DNA of 64,000 bases. Source: Microbacterium kyungheense (GTDB taxonomy: Bacteria; Actinomycetota; Actinomycetes; Actinomycetales; Microbacteriaceae). The notes beneath the pieces are model-generated. The model saw only the letters and a list, made by a program, of their open reading frames with translations, did not search any database and was not told the origin of the DNA. The stretch covers positions 124,001 to 188,000 of the forward strand of contig NZ_VFPE01000006.1 in the NCBI RefSeq assembly GCF_006783905.1. The letters are read 5' to 3'. The position numbers and the translations under genes were made by a program. This document shows, piece after piece, positions 1 through 8,990 of the stretch (the stretch's first letter is position 1; every line of letters begins with the position of its first letter).

Positions 1-15
1 CGCGTGCGCCGGGCG

Positions 16-1011
16 TCACGCCTGCAGCGCCGAGCTGATCGCCTCGATGTTCGCCTGCATCCACGAGATGTAAGTCTCCCCCTCGGGGAGCGTTTCAGAA
101 AACGCTATCACCGGGATGCCGAGCCCGTCGGCCTCGTCGACGACCGCTTGCGTCTCGGCGCCGCCGGTCTGCTCGTTGATGATCACGAGGCTCACGCCGC
201 CGCCGCGGATCAGCTGCTGCGACTCCAGCAGGGTCGCCGGCGGCACGTCCTGTCCCTCTTCGACCGCTTCGCTGAACGCTTCCGGCGTCGCGTTGACGAG
301 CCCCGCCGCCTCGATGAGGTAGACCGGGACCGGCTCGGTGACGAACACCTGCTCGCCCTCGTGCGCGGCGGCGATCTCCGCGAGCGAGGCCTCCAGGCCG
401 CCGATCTCTCCCGCGAACGCCTCGGCGTTGGCGGTGAACGTGTCGGCGTCGTCGGGGCTCAGCGCGGCGAGCTCTTCCGCGATCGCCTCGGCGACGTGCG
501 CGACGGTGTGGGGGTCGTACCAGACGTGCTCGTTGAACCCCTCGACGTGGTCGTGGTCATGATCGTGCTCGTCGTCATGGGCCGCTTCGGTCGCGCCGCC
601 CTCCTCGTCGCTCTCGTCGTGCGCCTCTCCCGTGGCGTCCTCCCACGCGTGCGAGTGCTCGACCGCGGTGACGACGGGGGCCTCGGTGCCGCTGGATTCG
701 ATCAGCGCATCGAGGAATGCGTCGTAGCCGCCGCCGTTCTCGATCAGCAGGTCGGCCTTCGACACGGCCAGCTGGTCGCGCGCGCTGGGCTCGAACGAGT
801 GCGGGTCCTGCGAGGCGTTCGTCACGATCGAGGTGACGTCGACGAGGTCGCCGCCGACCTCTGAGGCGATCTGACCGTAGACGTTCGTCGACGCCACGAC
901 GCGGATCCGCCCGTCGTCGGCCGCGGGCGCCGCGCTGGCGCACCCGGCCAGGACGAGGGTGGATGCCGCAGCCAGGGCGAGCAGGGTCGTCGCGTGTCGC
1001 TTCGAGGTCAT
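16..1011 (-). CDS. Zn/Mn ABC transporter substrate-binding lipoprotein (ZnuA/TroA family)
   Basis: This is a lipoprotein that captures Zn2+ or Mn2+ outside the membrane and hands it to an ABC importer; permease and ATPase are not in the window and may lie beyond its left edge. The 331-residue product starts with a signal peptide ending in lipobox LAGC (Cys24). Probable metal ligands are His71 (DPHSFEP), His162 or His168 in the NEHVWYDPH segment, and Glu226 (TEPVPVY), where ZnuA proteins usually have His and Mn-type PsaA proteins have Glu. A His/Asp-rich loop at about 119-155 is typical of zinc-binding members. A Zur-like box covers its promoter. Zinc is favoured because of the box and the His loop; manganese is possible. 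Confidence 0.9.
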   Translation of the reverse strand: MTSKRHATTLLALAAASTLVLAGCASAAPAADDGRIRVVASTNVYGQIASEVGGDLVDVTSIVTNASQDPHSFEPSARDQLAVSKADLLIENGGGYDAFLDALIESSGTEAPVVTAVEHSHAWEDATGEAHDESDEEGGATEAAHDDEHDHDHDHVEGFNEHVWYDPHTVAHVAEAIAEELAALSPDDADTFTANAEAFAGEIGGLEASLAEIAAAHEGEQVFVTEPVPVYLIEAAGLVNATPEAFSEAVEEGQDVPPATLLESQQLIRGGGVSLVIINEQTGGAETQAVVDEADGLGIPVIAFSETLPEGETYISWMQANIEAISSALQA

Positions 1012-1017
1012 ACATCG

Positions 1018-1046
1018 ACCCTAAAGCTATTGAGAATCATTCTCAA
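1018..1046 (-). promoter_or_regulatory. Zur-like operator and promoter of the metal-binding lipoprotein gene
   Basis: The 17-bp palindrome TTGAGAATCATTCTCAA (1030-1046, single central base) has the size and AATCATT core of actinobacterial Zur/Fur-family boxes. On the minus strand it contains a TTGAGA -35 (1046-1041), and a TAGGGT -10 (1023-1018) follows after 17 bases, six bases before the ATG. Binding would block the polymerase and give zinc-repressed, leaderless transcription (inference). Confidence 0.8.
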
Positions 1047-1066
1047 ATCGGTCAGACCCCGACTGC

Positions 1067-1072
1067 TAGGGT
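1067..1072 (+). promoter_or_regulatory. -10 element TAGGGT, leaderless start
   Basis: TAGGGT ends six bases before the GTG of the membrane protein at 1079, so the transcript probably begins at or next to the start codon. Confidence 0.5.
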
Positions 1073-1078
1073 CGGGCC

Positions 1079-1723
1079 GTGCGTCTGAAGGCCGTCCGCG
1101 GATCCCTGCTCCTGGCGCTGCCGTTCCAGGTGGGCTCGATCGTGCTGGCGGTCGTGCTCGCGGCGGCAGGCCTGCAGGTCGAGGTGCTGCTGACGGTGCT
1201 GCTCGCACTGTCGATGTGGGCGCCGGCGGCGGCGGAGCTGCTGTTCCGCACGACACTCCCGCGGGCGCTGCAGCTGCACTATCTGATCTTCCTCGTCGCG
1301 GGGCCCTTCCTGGGCAGCGCGCTGCACGTGTACTGGGTGATCGCGGACTGGGACACCCTCATCCACTTCGACTCGGGCGTCCTACTCGCCTGGCTCGGCA
1401 TGCTGTGGCTGCGGCGCGTCGAGGAGCAGCTCGAGGTCGCGCTGCCGACCTGGTTCGGGCTGCTCGTCATCCAGCTGACGCCGATGGCCTTCGCCGCGGC
1501 ATGGGAGATCTGCGAGTTCGCGAGCGACCACATCCTCGGCACGAAGGCCCAGCTGGACAGCCTCGTCGACACGATGGGCGACATCATGGCGGGCAGTCTC
1601 GGCGGCTTGTTCGCCATCGCCCTGCTGCTCGTCCTGCGGCGTCCGCGCACGGTGGCGCCGGCATCCCTTCTTCGCGCCACCCGCCGCACGGCCGAGGCGG
1701 ACGAAGCCCCGACCGCGCGCTGA
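1079..1723 (+). CDS. DUF2238/YjdF-like integral membrane protein
   Basis: A 214-residue membrane protein with about six hydrophobic segments (roughly 7-33, 36-56, 66-90, 98-112, 122-141, 170-187). The motifs HFDSG (96-100), WEICEF (142-147) and DTMGD (164-168) match the conserved acidic/histidine pattern of the DUF2238 (YjdF) family, whose function is unknown. The GTG start is set by a TAGGGT -10 six bases upstream and no ribosome site is evident. It diverges from the metal lipoprotein and converges on the E2 gene with only seven bases between stops. Polar residues inside membrane segments might bind metal, but I see nothing that proves it. Confidence 0.65.
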   Translation: MRLKAVRGSLLLALPFQVGSIVLAVVLAAAGLQVEVLLTVLLALSMWAPAAAELLFRTTLPRALQLHYLIFLVAGPFLGSALHVYWVIADWDTLIHFDSGVLLAWLGMLWLRRVEEQLEVALPTWFGLLVIQLTPMAFAAAWEICEFASDHILGTKAQLDSLVDTMGDIMAGSLGGLFAIALLLVLRRPRTVAPASLLRATRRTAEADEAPTAR

Positions 1724-1730
1724 GCGGGTG

Positions 1731-3095
1731 TCAGTCCAGCAGCAGCGCGGGCTCTTCGAGGATCGACGCGACGTCGGCGATGAACCGCGACATGCCGTCG
1801 CCGTCGATCACGCGGTGGTCGAACGAGCCCGCGACCGTGGTCACGAACCGCGGACGCACCTCCCCGTCGACGACCCACGGCTTCTGCCGGATCGTTCCGA
1901 GCGCGACGATGCCCGACTCGCCGGGGTTGATGATCGGCGTGCCGGCGTCCATCCCGAACACGCCGATGTTCGTGATCGTGATGGTGCCGCCCTGCTGGTC
2001 GGCGGGGCTGGTCCTGCCCTCGCGCGCCGTCAGCGTGAGCTTCTCGAGCGCCCGGGCGAGCTCGCGCATCGACAGGTCCTGCGCGTCCTTGATGTTCGGC
2101 ACCAGCAGCCCGCGGGGCGTGGCCGCCGCGATGCCGAGGTTCACGTAACGGCGCACGCGGATCTCGGCGCCGCCCTCGGCGTCGACCCACGCCGCGTTCA
2201 CCATCGGCGTGCGACGGGCCGCCCAGATCACGGCGCGCGCCATGATCAGCAGCGGAGAGACGCGGATGTCGGCGAAGTCCGGCGAGGCCTTCAGCCGCTT
2301 GACGAGTTCCATCGTGCGCGTGGCGTCGACGTCGGTCCACACCGACACGTGGGGCGCCGAGTACGCCGACTGCACCATGGCCGACGAGGTGGCCTTGCGC
2401 ACGCCCTTGACGGCGATGGTCTCTTCGCGGCCCGCGGCATCGGGCGCGGGCGCGGACGGCGCGACCACGGGGGCCACGCGTGCCGGCGCGGGGATCGTCT
2501 CTTCGCGCACGTCGCCCCACTCGGGCGTCTCGATGTTGCGGAACACGCTCGCCTGCGACGCGTGCTTGACGACGTCGTCGCGCGTCACTTCGCCGGCCGG
2601 CCCGCTGGGGGTGACGGCGGCGAGCTCGACCCCGAGGTCGCGCGCGAGCTTGCGGATCGGAGGCTTGGCGACGACCCCGACGGATGCCGCCACCCGCTCC
2701 TCGGCCGGCGCCGCCGGCTTGCGACGACGCGACTGGACGTGCCCGCCGGTTCCGTATCCCACCAGCACCGCGCCTTCGCCGGCGTCGGCGGGCTCGGCCG
2801 GTGCGCCGTGCTCGGACTGGCCGACGGTCGCCGGGGACGAGGCATCCACCACCGCACCGGAGGCGATCGTGATGATCGGGGCGCCCACGTCGACGGTGTC
2901 GCCCTCGGCGGCGAGCAGCTCGCCGACCGTGCCCGCGAACGGCGACGGCAGCTCGACGAGCGACTTCGCAGTCTCGATCTCGACCAGCACGTCGTTGACG
3001 GCCACGGCGTCGCCCGGCGCGACGCGCCACTGGACGATCTCGGCCTCGGTGAGTCCTTCACCGACGTCGGGGAGGACGAATGTCTGCGTGCTCAT
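1731..3095 (-). CDS. bkdC: Branched-chain 2-oxoacid dehydrogenase E2 (dihydrolipoamide acyltransferase)
   Basis: E2 core of a 2-oxoacid dehydrogenase complex: it takes the acyl group from E1 on a lipoyl arm and passes it to CoA. Domains in order: one lipoyl domain (1-78, lipoylated Lys44 in ETAKS), a linker, a peripheral-subunit-binding domain (about 142-178), and the catalytic domain ending with HRVIDG (427-432, catalytic His427). 454 residues is normal. It is the last gene of the leftward operon, 11 bases after E1beta. No E3 is present nearby, so dihydrolipoamide dehydrogenase must be encoded elsewhere. Branched-chain specificity is preferred over pyruvate because E1 is split into alpha and beta subunits, as in actinobacterial bkdABC. 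Confidence 0.88.
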   Translation of the reverse strand: MSTQTFVLPDVGEGLTEAEIVQWRVAPGDAVAVNDVLVEIETAKSLVELPSPFAGTVGELLAAEGDTVDVGAPIITIASGAVVDASSPATVGQSEHGAPAEPADAGEGAVLVGYGTGGHVQSRRRKPAAPAEERVAASVGVVAKPPIRKLARDLGVELAAVTPSGPAGEVTRDDVVKHASQASVFRNIETPEWGDVREETIPAPARVAPVVAPSAPAPDAAGREETIAVKGVRKATSSAMVQSAYSAPHVSVWTDVDATRTMELVKRLKASPDFADIRVSPLLIMARAVIWAARRTPMVNAAWVDAEGGAEIRVRRYVNLGIAAATPRGLLVPNIKDAQDLSMRELARALEKLTLTAREGRTSPADQQGGTITITNIGVFGMDAGTPIINPGESGIVALGTIRQKPWVVDGEVRPRFVTTVAGSFDHRVIDGDGMSRFIADVASILEEPALLLD

Positions 3096-3106
3096 GCGAG
3101 CTCCGA

Positions 3107-4090
3107 TCAGTAGGCGAGGGACCGGTCGACGGCCTCGAGGATGCGGTCGGCGTCGGGCAGGTAGACGCCTTCGAGCTTGGCCGGGGGGAAGGGCACGTCG
3201 AAGCCCGACACGCGCAGCACCGGGGCCTCCAGCGCGTAGAACGCCTGCTCCATGACGGTCGCGGCGACCTCGGACCCCAGCGAGGTGAAGCCCTGGGCCT
3301 CCTGCGCGTAGACCATCCGGCCGGTGCGGCGCACCGACTCCAGGATCGGGCCGTAGTCGATGGGCGACAGCGAACGCAGGTCGACGACCTCGATGCTGGT
3401 GCCCTCCGCCTCGGCGAGCGCGGCGGCCTGCAGCATCGTCGTCACCATGGCGCCGTGGCCGACGAGGGTGACGTCGGTGCCGCGGCGGACGACCCGCGAC
3501 GCGTGCAGCGGCAGGGCGCGGGCGCTCGTGTCGACCTCGCCCTTCATCCAGTACTTCGCCTTGGGCTCGAGGAAGATCACCGGGTCGGGCGAGGCGATGG
3601 CGTCCTGGATCATCCAGTAGCCGTCGTTCGGCGTCGACGGACTGACGACCCGCAGCCCGGGGGTGTGCGTGAAGTACGCCTCGGGGCTCTCCTGGTGGTG
3701 CTCGACGGCGCCGATGTGCCCGCCGTAGGGGATGCGGATCACGACGGGCATCTGCAGCGCGCCCTCGTGCCGGTTGGTGAGTTTGGCCAGCTGCGTCGTG
3801 ATCTGGTCGAAGGCGGGGAACACGAAGCCGTCGAACTGGATCTCGACCACCGGACGGAAGCCCGCCATGGCCAGGCCGATCGCGGTGCCCACGAGCCCCG
3901 ACTCCGCCAGCGGCGTGTCGAGGACGCGCCGGTCGCCGAACTCGGCCTGCAGCCCTTCGGTGACGCGGAACACACCGCCGAGGCGGCCGATGTCCTCGCC
4001 CATCAGCAGCACGCGATCGCTGCCGGCCAGGGCGTCGCGCAGCCCCGCGTTGATCGCCCGGCTGAGCGGGAGGGTCTCGATGCCCGTCAT
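3107..4090 (-). CDS. bkdB: Branched-chain 2-oxoacid dehydrogenase E1 beta subunit
   Basis: Beta subunit (327 residues) of the TPP-dependent E1, which decarboxylates branched-chain 2-oxo acids. The protein opens with ALSRAIN-like residues followed by MGEDIG and the TPLAESG segment typical of E1beta, then the transketolase pyrimidine-binding and C-terminal domains. The ATG at 4090 is chosen because it overlaps the E1alpha stop in an ATGA arrangement; a longer frame reaching 4132 would add a poorly conserved N terminus. It sits between E1alpha and E2, and the three products form one complex. Confidence 0.88.
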   Translation of the reverse strand: MTGIETLPLSRAINAGLRDALAGSDRVLLMGEDIGRLGGVFRVTEGLQAEFGDRRVLDTPLAESGLVGTAIGLAMAGFRPVVEIQFDGFVFPAFDQITTQLAKLTNRHEGALQMPVVIRIPYGGHIGAVEHHQESPEAYFTHTPGLRVVSPSTPNDGYWMIQDAIASPDPVIFLEPKAKYWMKGEVDTSARALPLHASRVVRRGTDVTLVGHGAMVTTMLQAAALAEAEGTSIEVVDLRSLSPIDYGPILESVRRTGRMVYAQEAQGFTSLGSEVAATVMEQAFYALEAPVLRVSGFDVPFPPAKLEGVYLPDADRILEAVDRSLAY

Positions 4091-5268
4091 GCGTGGCCTC
4101 CCTCGAAGGATGCCTCGTACGCGGCGAGCCACTGACGCTGCTGCTCGATCAGCGGGTGCTCCTCGGAGTACGCGTGCGCGAACATCGTGTCGGCCTCGAG
4201 GCCGTCCAGCGCGTTCGTGCGCTCGCGGATGTCGGACGCGAGAGCCTGGGCCTCGGCATCCACATCCGCGAAGAACGCGTCGGACGCACCGCGGCCGCGC
4301 AGGAACGCCTCCATGCGGGCGATCGGGTCACGGCGGCGCCACGACTCCTCCTCGTCGGAGGTGCGGTACTTCGTGGGATCGTCGCTCGTCGTGTGCGCGC
4401 CCAGGCGGTACGTCATCGCCTCGATGGCGCGCGGGCCCTCGCCCGCGCGAGCCTCGTCGAGCGCGGCGCGCGTGACGGCCCAGCTGGCCAGCACGTCGTT
4501 GCCGTCGATGCGGATGCTCGGCATGCCGTAGCCCTCGCCGCGCTTGTACAGCGGCGAGCGCGACTGCGTCGCGACCGGCACCGAGATCGCCCACTGGTTG
4601 TTCTGCAGGAAGAACACCTCGGGTGTGCGATAGCTGGCCGCGAACACCATCGCCTCGTGCACATCGCCCTGGCTCGAGGCGCCGTCGCCGTAGTAGACGA
4701 CGACGGCCTCGTCGCGCTCGGGGTCGCCGGTGCCGCATCGTCCGTCGAACACGAGTCCCATGCCGTAGCCCGTGGCGTGCAGCGTCTGCGAACCGAGCAC
4801 GAGGGTGTAGATGTGCGTGTTGCCGTTCTTCGGGTCGGTCGGATCCCAGCCGCCGTGCGTCAGACCGCGCATGACCCGGATGATGTCGATCGGGTCGACG
4901 CCGCGGATCTTCGTCACGACGTGTTCGCGGTACGAGGGGAAGATGTGGTCCTGCGGGCGGGCGGCACGGGCAGAGCCGACCTGGGCCGCCTCCTGCCCGT
5001 AGCTCGGGGGCCACAGCGCGAGCTGTCCCTGCCGCTGCAGATTGGTCGCCTGCACGTCGAACGCGCGGATGACCGCCATGTCGCGGTAGAACGTCTCGAG
5101 ATCGGCGTCGGCGAGTCCGTCGACGGCATCGCGGTACGGCTCGGCGGCGGGGGTGGGCGCGAAGGTCCCGTCCGCTTCGAGGAAGCGGACGACGGGGGCG
5201 TCGGTGTCAGCAGCACCGGCGCCCGTTGCCGTGGCGTCGGTCAGCACCGAGTCTTCAGGCGGGGTCAC
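4087..5268 (-). CDS. bkdA: Branched-chain 2-oxoacid dehydrogenase E1 alpha subunit
   Basis: Alpha subunit (393 residues) carrying the thiamine diphosphate site. The motif begins at GDGASSQGD (194-202) and ends at the NN pair (223-224), the standard GDG-Xn-NN signature. The extra N-terminal ~40 residues are low in conservation. The GTG start at 5268 follows the aminotransferase stop by four bases, so the two genes are almost certainly co-transcribed; the stop overlaps the E1beta ATG. A pyruvate-specific complex cannot be excluded from sequence alone. Confidence 0.88.
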   Translation of the reverse strand: MTPPEDSVLTDATATGAGAADTDAPVVRFLEADGTFAPTPAAEPYRDAVDGLADADLETFYRDMAVIRAFDVQATNLQRQGQLALWPPSYGQEAAQVGSARAARPQDHIFPSYREHVVTKIRGVDPIDIIRVMRGLTHGGWDPTDPKNGNTHIYTLVLGSQTLHATGYGMGLVFDGRCGTGDPERDEAVVVYYGDGASSQGDVHEAMVFAASYRTPEVFFLQNNQWAISVPVATQSRSPLYKRGEGYGMPSIRIDGNDVLASWAVTRAALDEARAGEGPRAIEAMTYRLGAHTTSDDPTKYRTSDEEESWRRRDPIARMEAFLRGRGASDAFFADVDAEAQALASDIRERTNALDGLEADTMFAHAYSEEHPLIEQQRQWLAAYEASFEGGHA

Positions 5269-5272
5269 CGTT

Positions 5273-6385
5273 CTACGCTAGCCCGCGCCCCGCGTGGCCT
5301 TCTGGGAGGTCCTTCACAACGGATGCCGCGATCCGTAGGACCTTATCGACAGACTCCTCTTCGCCGACGGAGATCCGGATGCCGTCACCGGCGAACGGAC
5401 GGACGATCAGTCCCGCCTCTTCGAACGCCCCCGCGATGGCGAGCGTCTCGTCGCCGGCGGGGAGCCACACGAAGTTGCCCTGCGCCACCGGCACGTCCCA
5501 GCCGGCTTCGCGCAGCGCGGCGGCGAGGCGGTCGCGACGGTCGGCGATGACGCCGACGCGCTCGAGCAGCTCCTCTTCGACCTCGAGGCTCGCCAGCGCC
5601 GCCTCTTCGCCGAACGCCGTGACCGACAGCGGGATCGCGGTGCTGCGCGCGGCGTCGAGGATGCGGGGGTGGCCGACGGCATAGCCGACGCGCAGCCCCG
5701 CCAGGCCGTACGCCTTCGAGAAGGTGCGCAGCACGACGACGTTGGGGTGGGCACCGCTCGCGAGCACCGTCTCGCCGTGCACCGCGTCGGGGTCGGTCAC
5801 GAACTCGGCGTATGCCTCGTCGAGGATCACCAGGATGTCGGAGGGCACCTCGGCGATGAAGGCGTCGAACTCGGCCTGCGTGACGATCGGGCCGGTGGGG
5901 TTGTTGGGGCTGCACACGATGATCGCGCGGGTGCGGTCGGTGACGGCGGCGGCCATCGCGTCGAGGTCGTGCCGCGCGCCCGCGGCGAGGGGCACCTGCA
6001 CGGCGTTCGCCCCGGCCACCACCGCCAGCCACGGGTAGGCCTCGAACGAGCGCCACGCGTACATGACCTCGTCGCCCGGCCCGGCGGTCGCCTGCACCAG
6101 CTGCGCGAGGATCGACACGCTCCCCGCGCCGATGTGCACGCCGTCGGCACCCACGCCGTACCGCTCGCCGAGCCGCTCGCGCAGCCGCGCGGCGGTCGCG
6201 TCGGGGTAGCGGTTCAGCGCCGTCGCGGCCTGCACGCGTCCGAGGACCCCCGGCAGCGGGTCGAACGGGTTCTCGTTGCTGGAGAGCTTGAACGCCTCGG
6301 CGCCGGCCTGCTTGCCCTGCTTGTACGGGGGAAGCGCGGCGACCTCGGGGCGCACGCGAACGGGGAAGTCAGGCGCGTCGGTCAC
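5273..6385 (-). CDS. hisC: HisC-type aminotransferase (histidinol-phosphate or aromatic amino acid)
   Basis: PLP-dependent class I/II aminotransferase of the HisC/Pat group (370 residues from the GTG at 6385). Visible features are SSNENPF near the N terminus, ALNRYPD, SPNNPTG (about 159-165), DEAYAEF, the PLP lysine Lys224 in FSKAYGL, and GLRVGYA with the substrate phosphate arginine. The GTG is preferred over an ATG nine codons upstream because a TAGACT -10 lies seven bases before it. It heads the bkd operon rather than a his operon. That position fits an aromatic or branched-chain transaminase feeding 2-oxo acids to the dehydrogenase, but a histidine-pathway enzyme remains possible. Confidence 0.78.
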   Translation of the reverse strand: MTDAPDFPVRVRPEVAALPPYKQGKQAGAEAFKLSSNENPFDPLPGVLGRVQAATALNRYPDATAARLRERLGERYGVGADGVHIGAGSVSILAQLVQATAGPGDEVMYAWRSFEAYPWLAVVAGANAVQVPLAAGARHDLDAMAAAVTDRTRAIIVCSPNNPTGPIVTQAEFDAFIAEVPSDILVILDEAYAEFVTDPDAVHGETVLASGAHPNVVVLRTFSKAYGLAGLRVGYAVGHPRILDAARSTAIPLSVTAFGEEAALASLEVEEELLERVGVIADRRDRLAAALREAGWDVPVAQGNFVWLPAGDETLAIAGAFEEAGLIVRPFAGDGIRISVGEEESVDKVLRIAASVVKDLPEGHAGRGLA

Positions 6386-6392
6386 GCCGCCC

Positions 6393-6398
6393 AGTCTA
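6393..6398 (-). promoter_or_regulatory. -10 element TAGACT of the aminotransferase-bkd operon
   Basis: TAGACT on the minus strand lies seven bases upstream of the GTG at 6385, implying a leaderless mRNA for the four-gene operon. Confidence 0.5.
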
Positions 6399-6528
6399 CG
6401 AACCATCGGCATCGTCGAGAGGGTCGAGCTGCGACGCCCGGGACGCCGCGACCGTCCGAAGCTGGATCGACGGCATCACGGGGGTTGCTCTCGCCGCGCG
6501 CGCCGCGCCGTGGAAGACTGGCCGGACT

Positions 6529-6918
6529 ATGGGCTTCCTCATCCGCATCGTCGTCAACGCGTTCGCGATCTGGGTGGTCACTCTGATCCCGGCGCTCCAG
6601 GTCACCGTCGTGCCGTTTCCTCCGGGCGGCACGCTCCAGCTGGTGCTGACGCTCCTCGTCGTCGCGCTCATCTTCGCGCTGGTGAACACGATCATCGGCA
6701 CTGTCATCAAGGTGCTCGCCTTCCCGATCTACATCCTCACGCTCGGGCTGATCGGCCTCCTCATCAACGCGTTCCTGCTGTGGTTCACTGCGTGGCTGAC
6801 GCACTGGTGGAACTGGGGCCTGCGCGTCGAGGACTTCTGGTGGGGCGTCGTCGCGGCGATCATCATCTCGCTCATCAACTGGATCTTCGGCATCATCCTG
6901 CGCCCCAAGAAGGACTGA
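6529..6918 (+). CDS. Small four-helix membrane protein, phage-holin superfamily IV (PF04020) type
   Basis: 129 residues made almost entirely of four hydrophobic segments (about 4-24, 33-56, 60-82, 100-122), ending in RPKKD. The pattern, with an NTIIGTVIK loop after helix 2 and an aromatic-rich segment before helix 4, matches the mycobacterial four-TMS phage holin superfamily, a domain common as a chromosomal membrane protein without any phage. There is no lysin or phage gene nearby, so a holin role is unlikely and its function is unknown. It converges on the hydrolase gene with one base between stops. Confidence 0.7.
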   Translation: MGFLIRIVVNAFAIWVVTLIPALQVTVVPFPPGGTLQLVLTLLVVALIFALVNTIIGTVIKVLAFPIYILTLGLIGLLINAFLLWFTAWLTHWWNWGLRVEDFWWGVVAAIIISLINWIFGIILRPKKD

Positions 6919-6919
6919 C

Positions 6920-8530
6920 TCAGCCCCCGCCGCGGACCGCGGCGTACTCGCTGACCTCGACCGACGCCGCCCGGCCGAGGTCGTCGAACACCGCCTGCAC
7001 CCCCGCGACCCGCGGGTCGCCCGACGCGTCGACGAGCGCCGCCGTCTCGGCGTACGCGGTCAGACGGTGCGCGGGCAGCGTGGCATCCTCGGCGGCGGTG
7101 GCGGGGTCGTAGACCCGCTCGGCCACGAAGCTGCCAGGGGCGCCCACGCCGTCCATCGCCCCGCCGCCGGCCAGCCCCGCGACGGGGTCGTCGGTGTGGC
7201 GGATCGCGACGCTCAGTGTGCCCGCGCCCACATCGGCCTCGACCGGCGACCCGAGCGAGACCAGCGTCTGGACGTCGTACCCGCCCTCGACGGCCAGATG
7301 CGAGCCGATCATCGCGCCCTGCGAGAACGCCACCACGTGGACCGCATCACCCGCCTCAGCGCCCGCGGCGGCGAGCGCGGCCTGGGTGGCGACATACGAG
7401 TCCGACATCTGCCCGGAGTACAGCTGCAGGTTCGACTCGTTGTCCCACGGGTCGTCACCGCCGGCCACATCGCTTGACTGCATCCCTGCGATGTACAGCG
7501 CGAACTGCGTCGAGCCGTCGGCCATCGTGTACTTCTCGACGCGCACACGGGCTGCGCCGTCGCCGGGGATCCGGGATGCCGCCGCCGCAAGACTCCGCGG
7601 CGCGACGGCAGCGGGCGGTCGCCAGGAGGTCGGCGCTGCCTGGCCGGCCCCACCTGCGGCGGCGGCACCGGGCGCGACGCCCGACCGGGTGCCGCTCATG
7701 CCCTCCGGCGCCACCGCCGTCACGGTCACCGGTCCCGCCGTCCCCGTGAGGCGCGCATCCCGGCTCACGAGCCCGGTCCCGGCGATGCCGACCAGCGCGG
7801 TGCCACCGACGGCCCCGAGTCCGACGACGAGTCCGCCCCACACCGCGCCGGGCTCGCTGAAGGTTCCTCCGACGCCGACGCCCCACTGCGTGCCCTGGCG
7901 CACGAGCTCGCCCGGCCACATGATGCCGCGGTCGAAGGCGGCCAGCACGGCACGTCCGCCCGCTTCGGGGTACCGCGAGAGCAGGTCGGTGCGGCGGGCG
8001 TCCAGCCGCGCGACGGCATCGGCGTCGCCCGCGGCCACGGCGGCTCGCAGCGCCGTGTCGAGCTCGACGACCTCGTACACCGCCGCCGCCTCCCGCAGCG
8101 CTTCGGCGATCCCCGTGGCCTCGGCCTGCGTCTCACGCAGACGCGTGCCGAGCGCAGAGGCGGCCGCCACCACCTCGCCCGTGTCGTGCCACGTCCCCAG
8201 CAGCATGTTCTGCAGCGCGCCCAGGCGCAGGTCGATCGCGCTCAGCTCGGCCTCGGCCATGGTGAAGGCGGTCGCGGTCGTGCGCAGCGTGTCGGTGTCG
8301 ACCGCGATCGCCCCGCCGCCGGTGATCTGCAGGCCGGCGTCGGCTCGCGGCCAGTTGTCGCTGATGAGCGAGACGAGTCCTTCGGGTCCCGAGCTCCGTG
8401 GCGGGGCGCCGTCGCCCTGCCAGGCGGTCGCCGGGTCGCGCCAGGCGTTCGCGGGGTCGCGCCACCCGTCGACCGTCGACGCGGGGCCCTCGGGCGGCGC
8501 CCCGGGCCCGTCGGCCCCGCCCGCGGTCAT
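6920..8530 (-). CDS. Large protein with WXG-like N-terminal region and C-terminal alpha/beta hydrolase fold
   Basis: 536 residues. After a Pro/Gly-rich, repeated DPA.AW start comes a helical, Ala-rich region (about 70-215) resembling ESX/WXG helical hairpins, then a hydrophobic Gly/Val segment (about 230-258) that could cross the membrane, a Pro/Ala linker, and from about 340 an alpha/beta hydrolase-like region with nucleophile motif AFSQGAM (Ser near 403), GSP and a possible Asp-His pair in RHTDD. The start overlaps the preceding WXG100-like gene (ATGA), so the products probably act together at the cell surface. No signal peptide. Substrate unknown; esterase or thioesterase activity is inferred from the fold. 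Confidence 0.6.
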   Translation of the reverse strand: MTAGGADGPGAPPEGPASTVDGWRDPANAWRDPATAWQGDGAPPRSSGPEGLVSLISDNWPRADAGLQITGGGAIAVDTDTLRTTATAFTMAEAELSAIDLRLGALQNMLLGTWHDTGEVVAAASALGTRLRETQAEATGIAEALREAAAVYEVVELDTALRAAVAAGDADAVARLDARRTDLLSRYPEAGGRAVLAAFDRGIMWPGELVRQGTQWGVGVGGTFSEPGAVWGGLVVGLGAVGGTALVGIAGTGLVSRDARLTGTAGPVTVTAVAPEGMSGTRSGVAPGAAAAGGAGQAAPTSWRPPAAVAPRSLAAAASRIPGDGAARVRVEKYTMADGSTQFALYIAGMQSSDVAGGDDPWDNESNLQLYSGQMSDSYVATQAALAAAGAEAGDAVHVVAFSQGAMIGSHLAVEGGYDVQTLVSLGSPVEADVGAGTLSVAIRHTDDPVAGLAGGGAMDGVGAPGSFVAERVYDPATAAEDATLPAHRLTAYAETAALVDASGDPRVAGVQAVFDDLGRAASVEVSEYAAVRGGG

Positions 8531-8877
8531 GGCCGGCTCCCGGCGACCTGCAGCGACACTGCACGCGCCGACTCGACGAACGCGGCCCGGTCACGCGCGT
8601 GCGCGGCCGCCCGGCAGGCCGCCTCGGCGAGCCCCGGCAGCGCCGCGACGACCACCGCCCACTCGTCGGCGCGCTCGTGGAACGCCGTGGCCGCCTTCGC
8701 GTGCCAGGCGGTCTCGCCCGACAGGCGGCGGGCGAGGACCGCGGCATCCTCGAGCCGCTCGACGAGGTGTGAGAGCTCGCGCGTCACGATGGCCAGCTGA
8801 AGGGATGCCGGGTCCCCGGCCGCGTAGGGTGTCACCGCTTCATCGTCGTCCGTGCGGGGCCGGCGCGGCCTGCGCAT
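8527..8877 (-). CDS. WXG100-like small helical protein
   Basis: A 116-residue protein whose central part is two amphipathic helices. AWHAKAATAF (Trp58) replaces the classic WxG turn, followed by FHERADEW. Length, turn position and absence of Cys are typical of ESX/WXG100 proteins exported by type VII systems. The ATG at 8877 is used; a GTG at 8835 (VTPYAAG) would give a more usual ~100-residue protein and is equally likely. Its stop overlaps the start of the large hydrolase-type gene. No EccC/EssC ATPase is in the window, so export by a type VII system is only inferred. Confidence 0.55.
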   Translation of the reverse strand: MRRPRRPRTDDDEAVTPYAAGDPASLQLAIVTRELSHLVERLEDAAVLARRLSGETAWHAKAATAFHERADEWAVVVAALPGLAEAACRAAAHARDRAAFVESARAVSLQVAGSRP

Positions 8878-8919
8878 CCGGCCATCTGGGGACGGACCGC
8901 GCCCGCGCGCACATGTGGA

Positions 8920-8954
8920 GGAGGCGCCGCACCCCACCGGGGTGCGACGCCTCC
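8920..8954 (-). terminator. Terminator hairpin behind the secreted nuclease gene
   Basis: A 16-bp stem with one mismatch (8920-8935 with 8939-8954) and a three-base loop lies 37 bases beyond the stop of the nuclease gene and before the WXG100-like gene, separating the two leftward units. Confidence 0.6.
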
Positions 8955-8990
8955 GTCGCGGCGGCCGGAGCGATCGCCCCGGCCGCGGGA

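Noticed and set aside
6529..6918. Prophage holin
   Set aside because: The family is common in chromosomes as a membrane protein, and no phage genes, integrase or lysin are nearby.
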